Positions 31,785 to 41,033 of a stretch of DNA of 64,000 nt are shown one piece after another. The notes under the pieces are model-generated. The model was given only the letters and a program-made list of their open reading frames with translations. It was not told the origin of the DNA and made no database searches. The first letter of the stretch is position 1. Each line of letters starts with the position of its first letter. This stretch comes from an uncultured Trueperaceae bacterium (GTDB lineage Bacteria > Deinococcota > Deinococci > Deinococcales > Trueperaceae). The stretch covers positions 434,001 through 498,000 of the forward strand of contig CALMXZ010000010.1 of the NCBI GenBank assembly GCA_937873495.1. Direction: 5' to 3'. Both the position numbers and the translations under genes were made by a program.

Positions 31785-32723
31785 ATGATGAGAACCCCGT
31801 CCCGACGCGCTTGGCCCCTCGCCCTGATCCGCGTGCTCGCCGTGGGCCTGGCCCTGTCAGGAAGCATGGTCTTGTTCGGCGCCTCGACGGCCCTTGCCCA
31901 AGAGCAGTTCAAGGTCGTCACCACCTTCACCGTCATCGCCGACATGGCACGCAACGTCGCGGGCGACGCCGCGATCGTCGAGTCGATCACGAAGCCGGGT
32001 GCCGAGATCCACGACTATCAGCCGACGCCTGGCGACGTGCGCCGCGCCCAGGACGCCGACCTCATCCTCTGGAATGGCCTCAACCTGGAACGCTGGTTCG
32101 AGCGCTTCTTCGAGAACCTGCGCGGCGTCCCCAGCGTCGTCGTCAGCGACGGTGTCGAGCCGATCGGTATCTTCGAGGGGCCGTACGAGGGCCTCCCCAA
32201 CCCGCACGCCTGGATGTCGCCGACCAACGCCCTCATCTACGTAGACAACATCCGCGCGGCCCTTGTGGAGCACGACCCGTCGAACGCGGCGGTCTACGAG
32301 GCCAACGCCGAGGCTTACAAGGCGCGGATCGAGAGCGTCATCGGTCCGATCAGGGAGGCGCTCGCCGAGGTGCCCGAGGGGCAGCGCTGGCTGGTGACGA
32401 GCGAGGGGGCGTTCTCCTACCTCGCGCGCGATTTCGGGTTCAAGGAGCTCTACCTCTGGCCCATCAACGCCGACGCCCAGGGCACCCCGCAACAGGTCAA
32501 GAAGGTCGTCGACGGGGTACGGGAGAACGGGATCCCGGTGGTGTTCTCCGAGAGCACCGTCTCGGACAAGCCCGCGAAGGAAGTGGCGCGGGAGACGGGC
32601 GCGCGCTACGGCGGCGTGCTCTACGTCGATTCGCTCACGGACGCCGGTGGCGCCGTGCCGACGTACCTGGACTTGTTGCGCGTTACCAGCGAGACGATAG
32701 CCAAAGGCTTCCTGGGGGAGTGA
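31785..32723 (+). CDS. sitA: Manganese ABC transporter substrate-binding protein
   Basis: 312-residue periplasmic cluster-A-I metal-binding protein. A Sec signal peptide of about 38 residues ends at ALA. The four metal ligands are His76 (EIHDYQPTP), His141 (NPHAWMSP), Glu207 ([14 protein letters not shown]) and Asp282 (YVDSLTD). Two His, one Glu and one Asp are typical of Mn(II)/Fe(II) proteins such as SitA/MntC, whereas zinc proteins have a third His and a His-rich loop, both absent here. AGGAGG precedes two adjacent ATG codons (31785 and 31788). It is the first gene of the sitABCD operon. Confidence 0.93.
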   Translation: MMRTPSRRAWPLALIRVLAVGLALSGSMVLFGASTALAQEQFKVVTTFTVIADMARNVAGDAAIVESITKPGAEIHDYQPTPGDVRRAQDADLILWNGLNLERWFERFFENLRGVPSVVVSDGVEPIGIFEGPYEGLPNPHAWMSPTNALIYVDNIRAALVEHDPSNAAVYEANAEAYKARIESVIGPIREALAEVPEGQRWLVTSEGAFSYLARDFGFKELYLWPINADAQGTPQQVKKVVDGVRENGIPVVFSESTVSDKPAKEVARETGARYGGVLYVDSLTDAGGAVPTYLDLLRVTSETIAKGFLGE

Positions 32724-32733
32724 AGAGGCGGGT

Positions 32734-33597
32734 ATGACTGCAGGAGTCGAGACGACCGACGTGCCTAACGCGGACCTCGTAGGTATCAGCGTTCAGGACG
32801 TGACCGTCACGTACCGCAACGGGCACACCGCCCTCAGGGGCGCGAGCTTCGAGGTGCCGGTTGGAACCATCACCGCGCTCGTCGGGGTGAACGGCGCGGG
32901 CAAGTCCACGATGTTCAAGGCCATCATGGGCTTCGTCAGGCCGGCGCGCGGTGAGATCAGTGTCCTGGGTCGCAGCGTCGCGAAGGCGTTGCGCCAGAAC
33001 CTCATCGCGTACGTGCCGCAGGCGGAGGAGGTCGATTGGAACTTCCCCGTGCTCGTCGATGATGTCGTGATGATGGGGCGCTACGGCCACATGGGCGGCA
33101 TGCGCATCCCGCGCCGCGCCGACCGCGAGGCCGTCGGCGCCGCGCTCGAGCGCGTGGGGATGAGCGCGCTGCGTGACCGGCAGATCGGTGAACTCTCGGG
33201 CGGACAGCGCAAGCGCGTGTTCCTGGCCAGGGCCATCGCTCAGGACAGCCGCGTCATCCTGCTCGACGAGCCGTTCAGCGGCGTGGACGTCAAGACGGAG
33301 GAGAGGATAGTCGCCCTGCTCACGGAGCTGCGTGCCGAGGGGCGCGTCATGCTCGTGTCGACGCACGACCTGGCCTCCGTGCCGACGTTCTGCGATCACG
33401 TCGTGATCGTCAAGGGCACCGTCCTCGCCTACGGCCCTACCGCGGTCACGTTCACCAAGGAGAACCTCGACTCGGCGTTCGGGGGCGCCGTCGGGCGAAC
33501 CATGCCGGACCGCCCGTTCTTCGGGGCGCCGACCGACATCGAAGAGCGTCCCGCCGAGCGGGCCCTCGGCGCGCGGCTGGGCGGCACGCAGAACTGA
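32734..33597 (+). CDS. sitB: Manganese ABC transporter ATP-binding protein
   Basis: 287-residue ATPase of the metal importer. Walker A is GVNGAGKST, the signature is [17 protein letters not shown] and Walker B is [12 protein letters not shown], with the switch His in STHDL. Q-loop at VPQAEEVDW resembles SitB/ZnuC-type subunits. Normal length with a C-terminal extension of some 30 residues. Its stop overlaps the start of the first permease by one base (TGATG). Confidence 0.95.
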   Translation: MTAGVETTDVPNADLVGISVQDVTVTYRNGHTALRGASFEVPVGTITALVGVNGAGKSTMFKAIMGFVRPARGEISVLGRSVAKALRQNLIAYVPQAEEVDWNFPVLVDDVVMMGRYGHMGGMRIPRRADREAVGAALERVGMSALRDRQIGELSGGQRKRVFLARAIAQDSRVILLDEPFSGVDVKTEERIVALLTELRAEGRVMLVSTHDLASVPTFCDHVVIVKGTVLAYGPTAVTFTKENLDSAFGGAVGRTMPDRPFFGAPTDIEERPAERALGARLGGTQN

Positions 33598-34457
33598 TGG
33601 CGACGCTGCTCGAGCCGTTCTCGTACGGCTACATGCAGAACGCCATGTGGGTCTCCGCTCTCGTCGGCTGCGTGTGCGCGTTCCTCTCCTGCTACCTGAT
33701 GCTGAAAGGGTGGTCGCTCATCGGCGACGCGCTCTCGCACGCCATCGTGCCGGGAGTGGCCGGGGCGTACATGCTCGGGCTGCCGTTCTCGGTCGGGGCG
33801 TTCGTGGCCGGCCTGCTGGCGGCCGGCACCATGCTCGTGCTGAACCAGCGCACGAAACTGAAGGAGGACGTGGTCATAGGGCTCATCCTCGTCACGTTCT
33901 TCGGTCTCGGTCTGTTCATGGTGTCCGTCTCGCCCGTCCACGTGAACGTGCAGACCATCGTCCTTGGCAACGTCCTCGCCATCAGCCCCGCGGACACGCT
34001 TCAACTTGCCATCATCGGCTTCGTGTGCCTCGCCGTGCTCCTCCTCAAGTGGCGGGCGTTGGTGCTGACCTTCTTCGACGAGAACCATGCGCGCTCCGTT
34101 GGGCTGCGGCCGGGCAGGCTGAAGGTCCTGTTCTTCACCCTCCTGGCCGCGGCCACGGTGGCGGCCCTGCAGACGGTCGGAGCGTTCCTCGTGATCTGCA
34201 TGGTGGTGACGCCCGGCGCCACCGCGTACCTCCTGACGGACCGCTTCCCCAGGCTCCTCGCCATAGCCGTGGCGATCGGCACTGTTACCAGCTTCGTCGG
34301 GGCCTACGTAAGTTACTTCCTCGACGGCGCGACGGGCGGCATCATCGTGGTCATGCAGACGGCCATCTTCCTTGCCGCCTTCACCTTCGCGCCCAAGCAC
34401 GGTGTGCTCGCCGCGCGGAGGCGGGCAGCCCAGGCGCTGCGTAAGGGGGCTGCCTGA
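33597..34457 (+). CDS. sitC: Manganese ABC transporter permease 1
   Basis: 286-residue ABC-3-family permease with about eight hydrophobic helices. Family marks are LKGWSLIGDALSHAIVPGVAGAYM near the start and TVGAFLVICMVVTPGATAYLLTDRFPRLL in the second half. It overlaps the ATPase stop and is followed after 2 bp by a homologous permease, so the channel is probably a SitC-SitD heterodimer. Confidence 0.93.
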   Translation: MATLLEPFSYGYMQNAMWVSALVGCVCAFLSCYLMLKGWSLIGDALSHAIVPGVAGAYMLGLPFSVGAFVAGLLAAGTMLVLNQRTKLKEDVVIGLILVTFFGLGLFMVSVSPVHVNVQTIVLGNVLAISPADTLQLAIIGFVCLAVLLLKWRALVLTFFDENHARSVGLRPGRLKVLFFTLLAAATVAALQTVGAFLVICMVVTPGATAYLLTDRFPRLLAIAVAIGTVTSFVGAYVSYFLDGATGGIIVVMQTAIFLAAFTFAPKHGVLAARRRAAQALRKGAA

Positions 34458-34459
34458 TC

Positions 34460-35308
34460 ATGCTCGAGACTCTCCTCGCGCCGTTCCGGTTCGAGTTCAT
34501 GAACGAGGCCTTCCTCATCGTGACCCTGGTGGCCGTTCCCGCCGCCCTGCTCTCCTGCTTCCTCGTCCTCAAGGGGTGGGCGTTGCTCGGCGACGCGGTC
34601 AGCCACGCCGTGTTCCCCGGCGTCGTGCTCGCGTACATCCTCGGCTGGCCTCTGGCGGTCGGCGCGTTCCTCGCCGGCATGTTCACCGCGGTCGCCACCG
34701 GCTACCTCGGGGCCAACAGCCGCATCAAGCAGGACACGGTCATGGGCGTGGTGTTCGCCGGGATGTTCGGGCTCGGGGTCGTCATGTTCGTGAAGGTCAA
34801 GACGGACGTGCACTTGAACCACATCCTCTTCGGGAACATGTTGGGCGTGAGCTGGGGGGACGTGGTCCAGACGGGCGTCATCGCCCTGGGGGTGACCAGC
34901 CTCATGGCGTTCAAGTGGCGCGACCTCCTGCTGTACGTCTTCGACCCCGCCCACGCGCGCGCCGTCGGGCTGAGAGTGCAGGTACTGCACTACGGGCTCC
35001 TCGGGCTCATCGCGTTGACGATCGTGGCCGCGCTGCAGGCCGTCGGCATCATCTTGGCGGTCGCGATCCTGATCGCGCCTGGCGCGATCGCCTACCTGCT
35101 CTGCCGCACGTTGCGGGGCATGCTCGTCTGTGCGGCTACCGTCGCGGTAGTCGCGGCGTTCCTTGGCGTCTACCTCTCGTTCTTCATCGACAGCGACCCG
35201 GCGGCGACGGTCGTGCTCGTCCTCGCCGCCGGCTTCTTAGCGGCGTTCGCTGTAAGCGTCGTACGCTCTGCGCGCAAGACGCTGGCCGGCGTTGAGACGG
35301 GCAACTGA
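34460..35308 (+). CDS. sitD: Manganese ABC transporter permease 2
   Basis: 282-residue paralogue of the preceding permease: LKGWALLGDAVSHAVFPGVVLAYILG, AVGIILAVAILIAPGAIAYLLCRTLRGML and a hydrophobic C-terminus. Having two permease genes is the Sit arrangement rather than the single-permease MntABC/ZnuABC one. Last gene of the operon; no clear terminator was seen in the 80 bp after it. Confidence 0.93.
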   Translation: MLETLLAPFRFEFMNEAFLIVTLVAVPAALLSCFLVLKGWALLGDAVSHAVFPGVVLAYILGWPLAVGAFLAGMFTAVATGYLGANSRIKQDTVMGVVFAGMFGLGVVMFVKVKTDVHLNHILFGNMLGVSWGDVVQTGVIALGVTSLMAFKWRDLLLYVFDPAHARAVGLRVQVLHYGLLGLIALTIVAALQAVGIILAVAILIAPGAIAYLLCRTLRGMLVCAATVAVVAAFLGVYLSFFIDSDPAATVVLVLAAGFLAAFAVSVVRSARKTLAGVETGN

Positions 35309-35389
35309 GTCAGGCGCCTCGCGCCCTTCTCGCCACGGCGCTCAGCCCTGCGCGACCGATGTCGCCGGCGCCCATGTATAGAATCCCTC

Positions 35390-36421
35390 GTGGACGCAAG
35401 AGTCAACTTCATAACTCTGGCCGTCGCCGACGTGCGCGCCTCGCGCGCGTTCTACGTCGACGGCCTCGGCTGGCAGCCCATCTTCGATGTCCCTGACGAG
35501 ATCGTGTTCATCCGGCTCTCGCCGGCGCTCGTCCTCTCGCTCTGGCGGGCGGGCGCCTTCGAGGACGAGGTAGGCCGGCTCGGCGCTCGCCTGGGCCACG
35601 CGCCGTTCACCCTGGCGCACAACGTGCCGACCCCCGGGCTCGTCGACGAGGTCATGGCGACGGCGAGCGCCGCCGGCGCCACCGTCCTCAAGCCCGCCGT
35701 CCAGCGCGATTGGGGCGGCTACTCCGGCTATTTCGCGGACCCCGACGGCTTCGCCTGGGAGGTCGCATACAACCCCGGCGAGATCGGGGTCGCCCTCATG
35801 GCTGCGGTCGCTGTGGAAGCGGAGCCGACGACCGTCGACGTGATCCGCACTCGTCGCTCCGTTCCGCAGGGGAAGTTGATCGCCGGCCCGGCGCTCGACC
35901 ACCGCGAGGTCGTCGCGGCCGTCGAATCGGCCCGCTGGGCGCCGAACCACAAGCGCACCGAACCGTGGCGCTTCTACCTGCTGGACGACGAACGGATAAC
36001 GCGGCTCGCGGGGCTCTGGGGCGAGCAGCTCGAGCGGACCGGCTCGAAGCCCGAGCGGGTTGAGGCCAAGCGCCGGGATTGGGCGTCGGTGCCAGGGGTG
36101 CTGATCGTCACCTGCACGAGCGCCGCTGATGCCGACGACACGTTGCGGCTGGAGAACTACGCCGCCACGGCCTGCGCCGTCCAGAACGTGTGCCTGCACC
36201 TCTGGTCGAAGGGCATCGCCACGAAGTGGTCGACGGCGGCCGTGAGCGATCACGAGGGCTTCTGGCCGCTCCTCGGCCATGAGCGCGCGCCGGACGACAC
36301 GCGCGTCGTCGCCTTCCTCTTCTACGGGCTGGCGGCGGAGCTCCCCAAGGCGCACCGGAAGCTCCCCGTAGAGCATGTCCTAGTCGACCACCGCCACGGC
36401 GTGCGAGACGGGATCGGCTAG
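35390..36421 (+). CDS. Fusion of a VOC module with a nitroreductase
   Basis: 343 residues in one frame. Residues 1-135 are a VOC/glyoxalase-like fold (NFITLAVADVRASRAFYVDGLGW, then GYSGYFADPDGFAWEVAYNP). Residues 145-330 are a nitroreductase of the YdjA-like type (RTRRSVPQGK, SARWAPNHKRTEPWRFYLL, NYAATACAVQNVCLHLWSKGIATKWS), an FMN-dependent NAD(P)H oxidoreductase fold. No stop or frameshift separates them, and the linker is only about ten residues. The GTG start at 35390 lies 5 nt after TAGAAT (35379-35384), a leaderless arrangement. I do not know this fusion as an established family; the VOC module may present or bind the substrate. Confidence 0.82.
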   Translation: MDARVNFITLAVADVRASRAFYVDGLGWQPIFDVPDEIVFIRLSPALVLSLWRAGAFEDEVGRLGARLGHAPFTLAHNVPTPGLVDEVMATASAAGATVLKPAVQRDWGGYSGYFADPDGFAWEVAYNPGEIGVALMAAVAVEAEPTTVDVIRTRRSVPQGKLIAGPALDHREVVAAVESARWAPNHKRTEPWRFYLLDDERITRLAGLWGEQLERTGSKPERVEAKRRDWASVPGVLIVTCTSAADADDTLRLENYAATACAVQNVCLHLWSKGIATKWSTAAVSDHEGFWPLLGHERAPDDTRVVAFLFYGLAAELPKAHRKLPVEHVLVDHRHGVRDGIG

Positions 36422-36441
36422 GGCAGCGCCGCCGCCCGGCT

Positions 36442-38628
36442 TCAGCAGATGACGGTGAAGCGTAGGACCACGTAGTCCTCACCCACGTTCCCAAGCGCGT
36501 CGGTCACCCTCACGCGCAGGCGGATGAGCATGTCGACCTCGCAGACGTTGCCTCCGAAGCCAGGGAGCTGCGAGACGCTCCACTTCCCCTGCTCATCTGG
36601 CACCACGGGGTAGAGGGCCGTGCCGGTGCCGCTGTTCGGGTCGTAGTCGACCAGCGCGTCCCAGGCCGTGCCGACTAGGGCGTCGCCCTCGGGGTCGATG
36701 GCGTCGAAGCTGAGGGTCAACGGCTCGAACTGCGGCGCATAGCTGTAATCCCGCGGGCTGGTGATGGTGACGAGCGGTGGGTAGTTGTCGGGCGTTGGGT
36801 CGATCGAGAGGCTGACCTGAGCCGAGCTGACGGCGCCGTGGCTGTCGGTGGCCGTGAGGGTGACCACGCGCGCCCCTTCGGCGAAGCCCTCCGTCATGGT
36901 CAGCGTGCAGCCCGTCCCCAGCGGGGTGCCGGCGCTCCAGACGAGCTGCTCGCACGGCACCGTGTACCCCGACTCGTTGGGGTCGTAGTTGAAGGACCGG
37001 AAGCGCACGGGCTGGCCGGCGTAGAACGGTTGGCCGTTGTAGGGCGCCGTGATGGTCACCTCAGGGGCGGTGTTCTCCACGCCGAGCGTGAGCGTCTTGG
37101 TGGTCTGCTTGCCGCCGGAGTCGGTCGCCGTAACGGTGATGGTGCGGTTGCCGGTGGTGGCGAAGGCCACGACCACCTCGGGCGAGGGGCCGGACGCCGT
37201 CCCTAGGAGGCCGGAGGCGCCGTCGGCCGGGTTGCTGGAGCGGAACGTGGTGGCGCAACAGGTGTTCCCGTCCTCCGCGTCGCGCGCCGTGGCCCGGATG
37301 GTCGTGCCGTTCGGACCGACCTGCACGGGCCCCTGGGTCAGGATGGTCAGCTCGGGCCCGGTGTTGTCCGACTGGGCCACCTGCCACTCCAGGTCGATGA
37401 GCTTGGCTTGCCAGTCCTTGTGGAACAGCCAGACGTCGATGGTGATGCCGGCGTTGGCCTCGAGGCCCGCGGTGAGCTTCCAGATGGGCGCGCGCGGGTA
37501 GGCGATGTCCACCCCTACCGAGGGCACTATCTCGGCGTAGGTCCCTACCACCCCGTAGAGGAGCAGCTCGCCGCGGATGACGCCCTTGAGCTTGGCCTTG
37601 GCCACTACTTGGACGAACGATTGGGACTTCACGGGCTGCGCCACTTCCTCGTGGCTGGCGTCGCTGATGTTGGACCACTTGCCGTTCTTGTACTGGCCGC
37701 CTGCCTTCAGCGTCACGGTCTCCTGCACCTCGTAGCTGACGCTGAAGCCGATGGAGCCGTCGACCCGCAGCTCGAGCTTGAGCTTGGGCACTATGACCAC
37801 CGGGACCGGGCCGATGGAGAACGTGATGGCGTTGCCCGTGATGGTCGCGAGCGGGATGGCCTTGCTGAGCGTTACCCCCGCCGGCGTCTTGCTGTCGAGC
37901 GCCAGGCGCGCGATCACCTGGCCGCCGACCTCGAACTTGAAGTAGGGGTTCGTCTTCAAGCATAAGTAGCTGCAGTTGAGGGCGAAGGCCACATCGAAGA
38001 TGGGTTTCACCCCCACGTCGCCCTTGACGAGCACCTGGTCGCCCTTGGTGTTCAGGTTCCCGTCCGCGTCGTAGACGACCAGGTCGTCGAAGCTCCAGCC
38101 GATGAAGCCGGAGGGCAGGGCGAGGGGCGAGACGTCGCCCTCGGCCGCGGCGGCCAGCCGGCTGCGCTCGGCCGGATCGGCCGGGTCGAACAGGCGCAGG
38201 CCCTCCACGTGGTACTCCACCGCGGCGACGTCGTCAGGCGTCATGGTGAAGCTCTCGTAGAGCGAGCCCGACTCCAGCGCCATGTCGAGCGACGCCGGTT
38301 CGGTCTGCAGGGTGAGCTCCCCCGCCACCGAGTCGTCGACGCCGGTGACGCGCCGCAGGATGCCGTAGGGGGCCGCGGGGGTCGGTTCGGAGACCACGAC
38401 GTTGCCGACCGCCAGCGCCGGCAAGTCGGCGCCCGAGAAGACCAGCGCGCCGCTGTCCTGGTCGTAAGCCTGCACGGCGGCACGAGCGGCCGCGTCCAGG
38501 ACCCTGGTGTCAGCATGGGCCACGGCCGGGTAGTGCGGCTGGTCCTCGGTCGGTGGCGTTGGGGCGCCGCAAGCCGCCAGCAACACGAGCACCGAGACCA
38601 CAAGCCTACCGAGGGAGCGTTTGTTCAT
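36442..38628 (-). CDS. Large lipoprotein with PKD-like domains
   Basis: 728-residue exported lipoprotein of unknown function. The signal peptide (about 1-21) ends in the lipobox LLAAC, so Cys22 would be lipidated. The middle (roughly 70-430) is beta-rich and contains a transporter- or sheath-like repeating pattern of valine-rich strands (GPVPVVIVPKLKLELRV). The last 270 residues are three immunoglobulin/PKD-like domains, each with a pattern like TVTATDSGGKQTTKTL, VVTLTATDSHGAVSS and RVRVTDALGNVGED. Several cysteines (CSYLCLK, CC at NTCCATTF) may form disulfides. The ATG at 38628 has AAGGAG 13 nt upstream; an in-frame extension to 38712 is rejected. Surface adhesion or polysaccharide binding is possible; nothing is proven. 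Confidence 0.75.
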   Translation of the reverse strand: MNKRSLGRLVVSVLVLLAACGAPTPPTEDQPHYPAVAHADTRVLDAAARAAVQAYDQDSGALVFSGADLPALAVGNVVVSEPTPAAPYGILRRVTGVDDSVAGELTLQTEPASLDMALESGSLYESFTMTPDDVAAVEYHVEGLRLFDPADPAERSRLAAAAEGDVSPLALPSGFIGWSFDDLVVYDADGNLNTKGDQVLVKGDVGVKPIFDVAFALNCSYLCLKTNPYFKFEVGGQVIARLALDSKTPAGVTLSKAIPLATITGNAITFSIGPVPVVIVPKLKLELRVDGSIGFSVSYEVQETVTLKAGGQYKNGKWSNISDASHEEVAQPVKSQSFVQVVAKAKLKGVIRGELLLYGVVGTYAEIVPSVGVDIAYPRAPIWKLTAGLEANAGITIDVWLFHKDWQAKLIDLEWQVAQSDNTGPELTILTQGPVQVGPNGTTIRATARDAEDGNTCCATTFRSSNPADGASGLLGTASGPSPEVVVAFATTGNRTITVTATDSGGKQTTKTLTLGVENTAPEVTITAPYNGQPFYAGQPVRFRSFNYDPNESGYTVPCEQLVWSAGTPLGTGCTLTMTEGFAEGARVVTLTATDSHGAVSSAQVSLSIDPTPDNYPPLVTITSPRDYSYAPQFEPLTLSFDAIDPEGDALVGTAWDALVDYDPNSGTGTALYPVVPDEQGKWSVSQLPGFGGNVCEVDMLIRLRVRVTDALGNVGEDYVVLRFTVIC

Positions 38629-38791
38629 GCCGACGTCACTCTCCTTGCGGCGCCGGGCCGGAGGGGCGTGCCTACCCGGTACCGGAGTACATCCTGCGAG
38701 CGGAGGTGCCACAACGCTGCCACAAGCCGGGTGCAGCCGCTAGTGAGCGCAGACGAGACCTACCCGGTCGGGCACCTGGTACGTTACCGGC

Positions 38792-39751
38792 ATGGTGTCC
38801 GCGAACCCGGCTTCCGGGGCCCTCTTGGAGGTCAAGGAACTGAAGAGGAGCTTCGGCGCCCTGCAGGCCGTGCGCGGCGTGTCGTTCGCCGTGCGGCGCG
38901 GCGAGACCTACGGGCTGCTCGGCCCGAACGGCGCGGGTAAGACGACCACGATCTCGATGGTCGCCGGCATCTTGAGGCGAGACGGGGGCACGGTCGTGCT
39001 GGACGGCGAGCCGGTGACGACGACGAGCGTCGCCGGCCGGCGGTCCATCGGCCTCGTGCCGCAGGACCTCGCCATCTACCCGGACCTGAACGCGCGCGAG
39101 AACCTCACCTTCTTCGGCAGGCTGTACGGGCTCGGGGGCAAGGACCTCACGCGGCGTTGCGCCGCCGTGCTCGAGACGGTCGGGCTGCAGGACCGCGCCG
39201 GGCAGCTCGTTCGCGAGTACTCGGGCGGCATGAAGCGCCGTCTCAACATCGCCGCCGGGCTCCTCCACGAGCCGAAGCTCCTCATCCTCGACGAGCCGAC
39301 CGTGGGCGTCGACCCGCAGTCGCGCAACGCCATCCTGGAGACGATCGAGCGCCTGGCGGGGGGCGGCCTGGCCGTCCTCTACACGACGCACTACATGGAG
39401 GAGGCCGAGCGCCTCTGCGATCGCATCGGCATCGTCGACGACGGGCGCCTGGTGGCCGAGGGTACGCGCGCGGAGCTGGTGCGGCTGATAGGCGGCGAGG
39501 ACGACGTGCGCGTGAGCGCCACGGGCGACCTCACCGGCGCTGCCGAGCGCGTGCGGAGCGTGGGCGGCGTCCTGCGCGTCGATGTCGTTGACGAGGGCCT
39601 GCGTCTGGCGGCCGAAGGGGCGAGCGGCCTCCTCACGCAGCTGGTTCATGCGCTGGACGCCCCGGGCGTCAACGTCACCGGCATCGAGGTGAGGGAGCCG
39701 GACCTCGAGGCGGTGTTCCTAGGCCTCACCGGCAAGGCGCTGCGAGACTGA
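38792..39751 (+). CDS. ABC-2 exporter ATP-binding protein (daunorubicin-type)
   Basis: 319-residue ATPase with GPNGAGKTTT Walker A, YSGGMKRRLNIAAGL signature, LLILDEPTVGVDPQSR Walker B and TTHYMEEAERLCDR, plus a C-terminal domain of the DrrA/CcmA type that regulates export. TACGTT (38780-38785) lies 6 nt before the ATG; no ribosome-binding site, so leaderless. Head of a three-gene operon with two membrane subunits. The cargo is unknown; this class exports antibiotics, lipids or other hydrophobic compounds. Confidence 0.93.
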   Translation: MVSANPASGALLEVKELKRSFGALQAVRGVSFAVRRGETYGLLGPNGAGKTTTISMVAGILRRDGGTVVLDGEPVTTTSVAGRRSIGLVPQDLAIYPDLNARENLTFFGRLYGLGGKDLTRRCAAVLETVGLQDRAGQLVREYSGGMKRRLNIAAGLLHEPKLLILDEPTVGVDPQSRNAILETIERLAGGGLAVLYTTHYMEEAERLCDRIGIVDDGRLVAEGTRAELVRLIGGEDDVRVSATGDLTGAAERVRSVGGVLRVDVVDEGLRLAAEGASGLLTQLVHALDAPGVNVTGIEVREPDLEAVFLGLTGKALRD

Positions 39752-39752
39752 C

Positions 39753-41033
39753 ATGCGCGCCGTCCTCCTCATCGCCTGGAAGGACCTGAGGCAGCGGCTG
39801 CGCGACCGCTCCTTCTTCATCTACGGCGTCGCCGCGCCGCTCGCCCTCGCTTACGTCTTCAGCCTGCTCCTCGGACCCCTGGCGCGGGGCGTGCCCGATC
39901 CGCCGACCATCGGCCTCGTCGACGGCGACCGGTCGGCCGTCTCGGCCGGCATGCGGTCGTTGCTCGGGGCCGTTCAGGACGCCGGCGTCATCACGTGGCG
40001 GGAAGTAGAGCCCGCGGCAGGCGCTCCGGCGCCCGCCTACGTCTCGAGCGCCGCTACGGACGGGCTCGCCGGCGATGCACGCTTGGAGCCGGTGCTCAGC
40101 GTCTACCCCGACCCCGCGAGCGCGATCGAGGGCGAGGCGTACCGTGAGTTGGCGGCGCGCGAGCTCGACGCCGCCATCGTCGTGCCCGTTGGGCTTCTCG
40201 AGGCGCTGGGGCGCGAGCCGGCCACGGTGCGGGTGCTTGGCACGACGAACACGCTCTTCGGCACGCAGCTCGCCGAGACCCTGGTGGACTCGTTCCTCGC
40301 TCGTCTGCGCGCCGGCGCCTGGACCGTCGCCGCGCTGAGCGAGCGGGGCGGTGTGGTCCTCGCGCCGCTCGTCATGGCCCAGGTCGCCTCCGCGCCGCAG
40401 CCGCTCGTGCTCGTGGACCGACGCACGTCGGAGCGCCAGCTCGACCTCGTCACGTACATGGCAGCCGGCATGGCCGTGTTCTTCGTGTTCTTCATCGTCC
40501 AGATGGGGGTCGCCGGCCTGCTCGACGAGGAGAGGGACGGCACCATGGCCCGCCTCATGGCCGCGCCCATCGGCCGCCGCGCGATAGTCGGCGGCAAGGT
40601 CCTCGCCAGCGTCTGCATCGGGGTGCTGAGCCTGCTCGTGCTCTGGGGCGCGAGCACGCTCCTCATGGGCGCCAGGTGGGGCGAGCCGGTCGCGGTGCTC
40701 CTGCTCATCATGGCCGTCGTCGCGGCCGCCGCCGGCGTGCTCATGGCGGTGGCCGCGTTCGCGCGGAGCGCCGAGGCGGCCGGCAACGTCCAGTCGATCG
40801 TTGCCATCACGCTCGGCGTCCTCGGCGGCACGTTCTTCCCGCTGCCGGAGGCGGGCGGCGCGCTGTCGCTCCTCATGCGCGTCTCGCCGCACTTCTGGTT
40901 CTTGCGCGGCATGGCGGACGCGGCGGGCGGGGGCGTGGCCGCCGCCCTGCCCGACGTCCTCGCCATCCTCGCCTTCGCCGCCGTGGCGGGCGGGCTCGGC
41001 TGGGCGGCCTTCGGCAGGAGGCTCACGCGGTGA
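39753..41033 (+). CDS. ABC-2 type permease, first subunit
   Basis: 426-residue membrane protein: one N-terminal helix (RLRDRSFFIYGVAAPLALAYVFSLL), a large extracytoplasmic domain (about residues 50-225) and five C-terminal helices with EERDGTMARLMAAPIGRRAIVGGKVLAS, the conserved cytoplasmic helix of ABC-2 exporters. Starts 2 bp after the ATPase stop, and its own stop overlaps the next GTG by 4 nt. Confidence 0.9.
   Translation: MRAVLLIAWKDLRQRLRDRSFFIYGVAAPLALAYVFSLLLGPLARGVPDPPTIGLVDGDRSAVSAGMRSLLGAVQDAGVITWREVEPAAGAPAPAYVSSAATDGLAGDARLEPVLSVYPDPASAIEGEAYRELAARELDAAIVVPVGLLEALGREPATVRVLGTTNTLFGTQLAETLVDSFLARLRAGAWTVAALSERGGVVLAPLVMAQVASAPQPLVLVDRRTSERQLDLVTYMAAGMAVFFVFFIVQMGVAGLLDEERDGTMARLMAAPIGRRAIVGGKVLASVCIGVLSLLVLWGASTLLMGARWGEPVAVLLLIMAVVAAAAGVLMAVAAFARSAEAAGNVQSIVAITLGVLGGTFFPLPEAGGALSLLMRVSPHFWFLRGMADAAGGGVAAALPDVLAILAFAAVAGGLGWAAFGRRLTR

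Noticed and set aside
31785-32723. Zinc (ZnuA-type) binding protein
   Set aside because: The third ligand is Glu207 rather than His and there is no His-rich loop, both pointing to manganese or iron.
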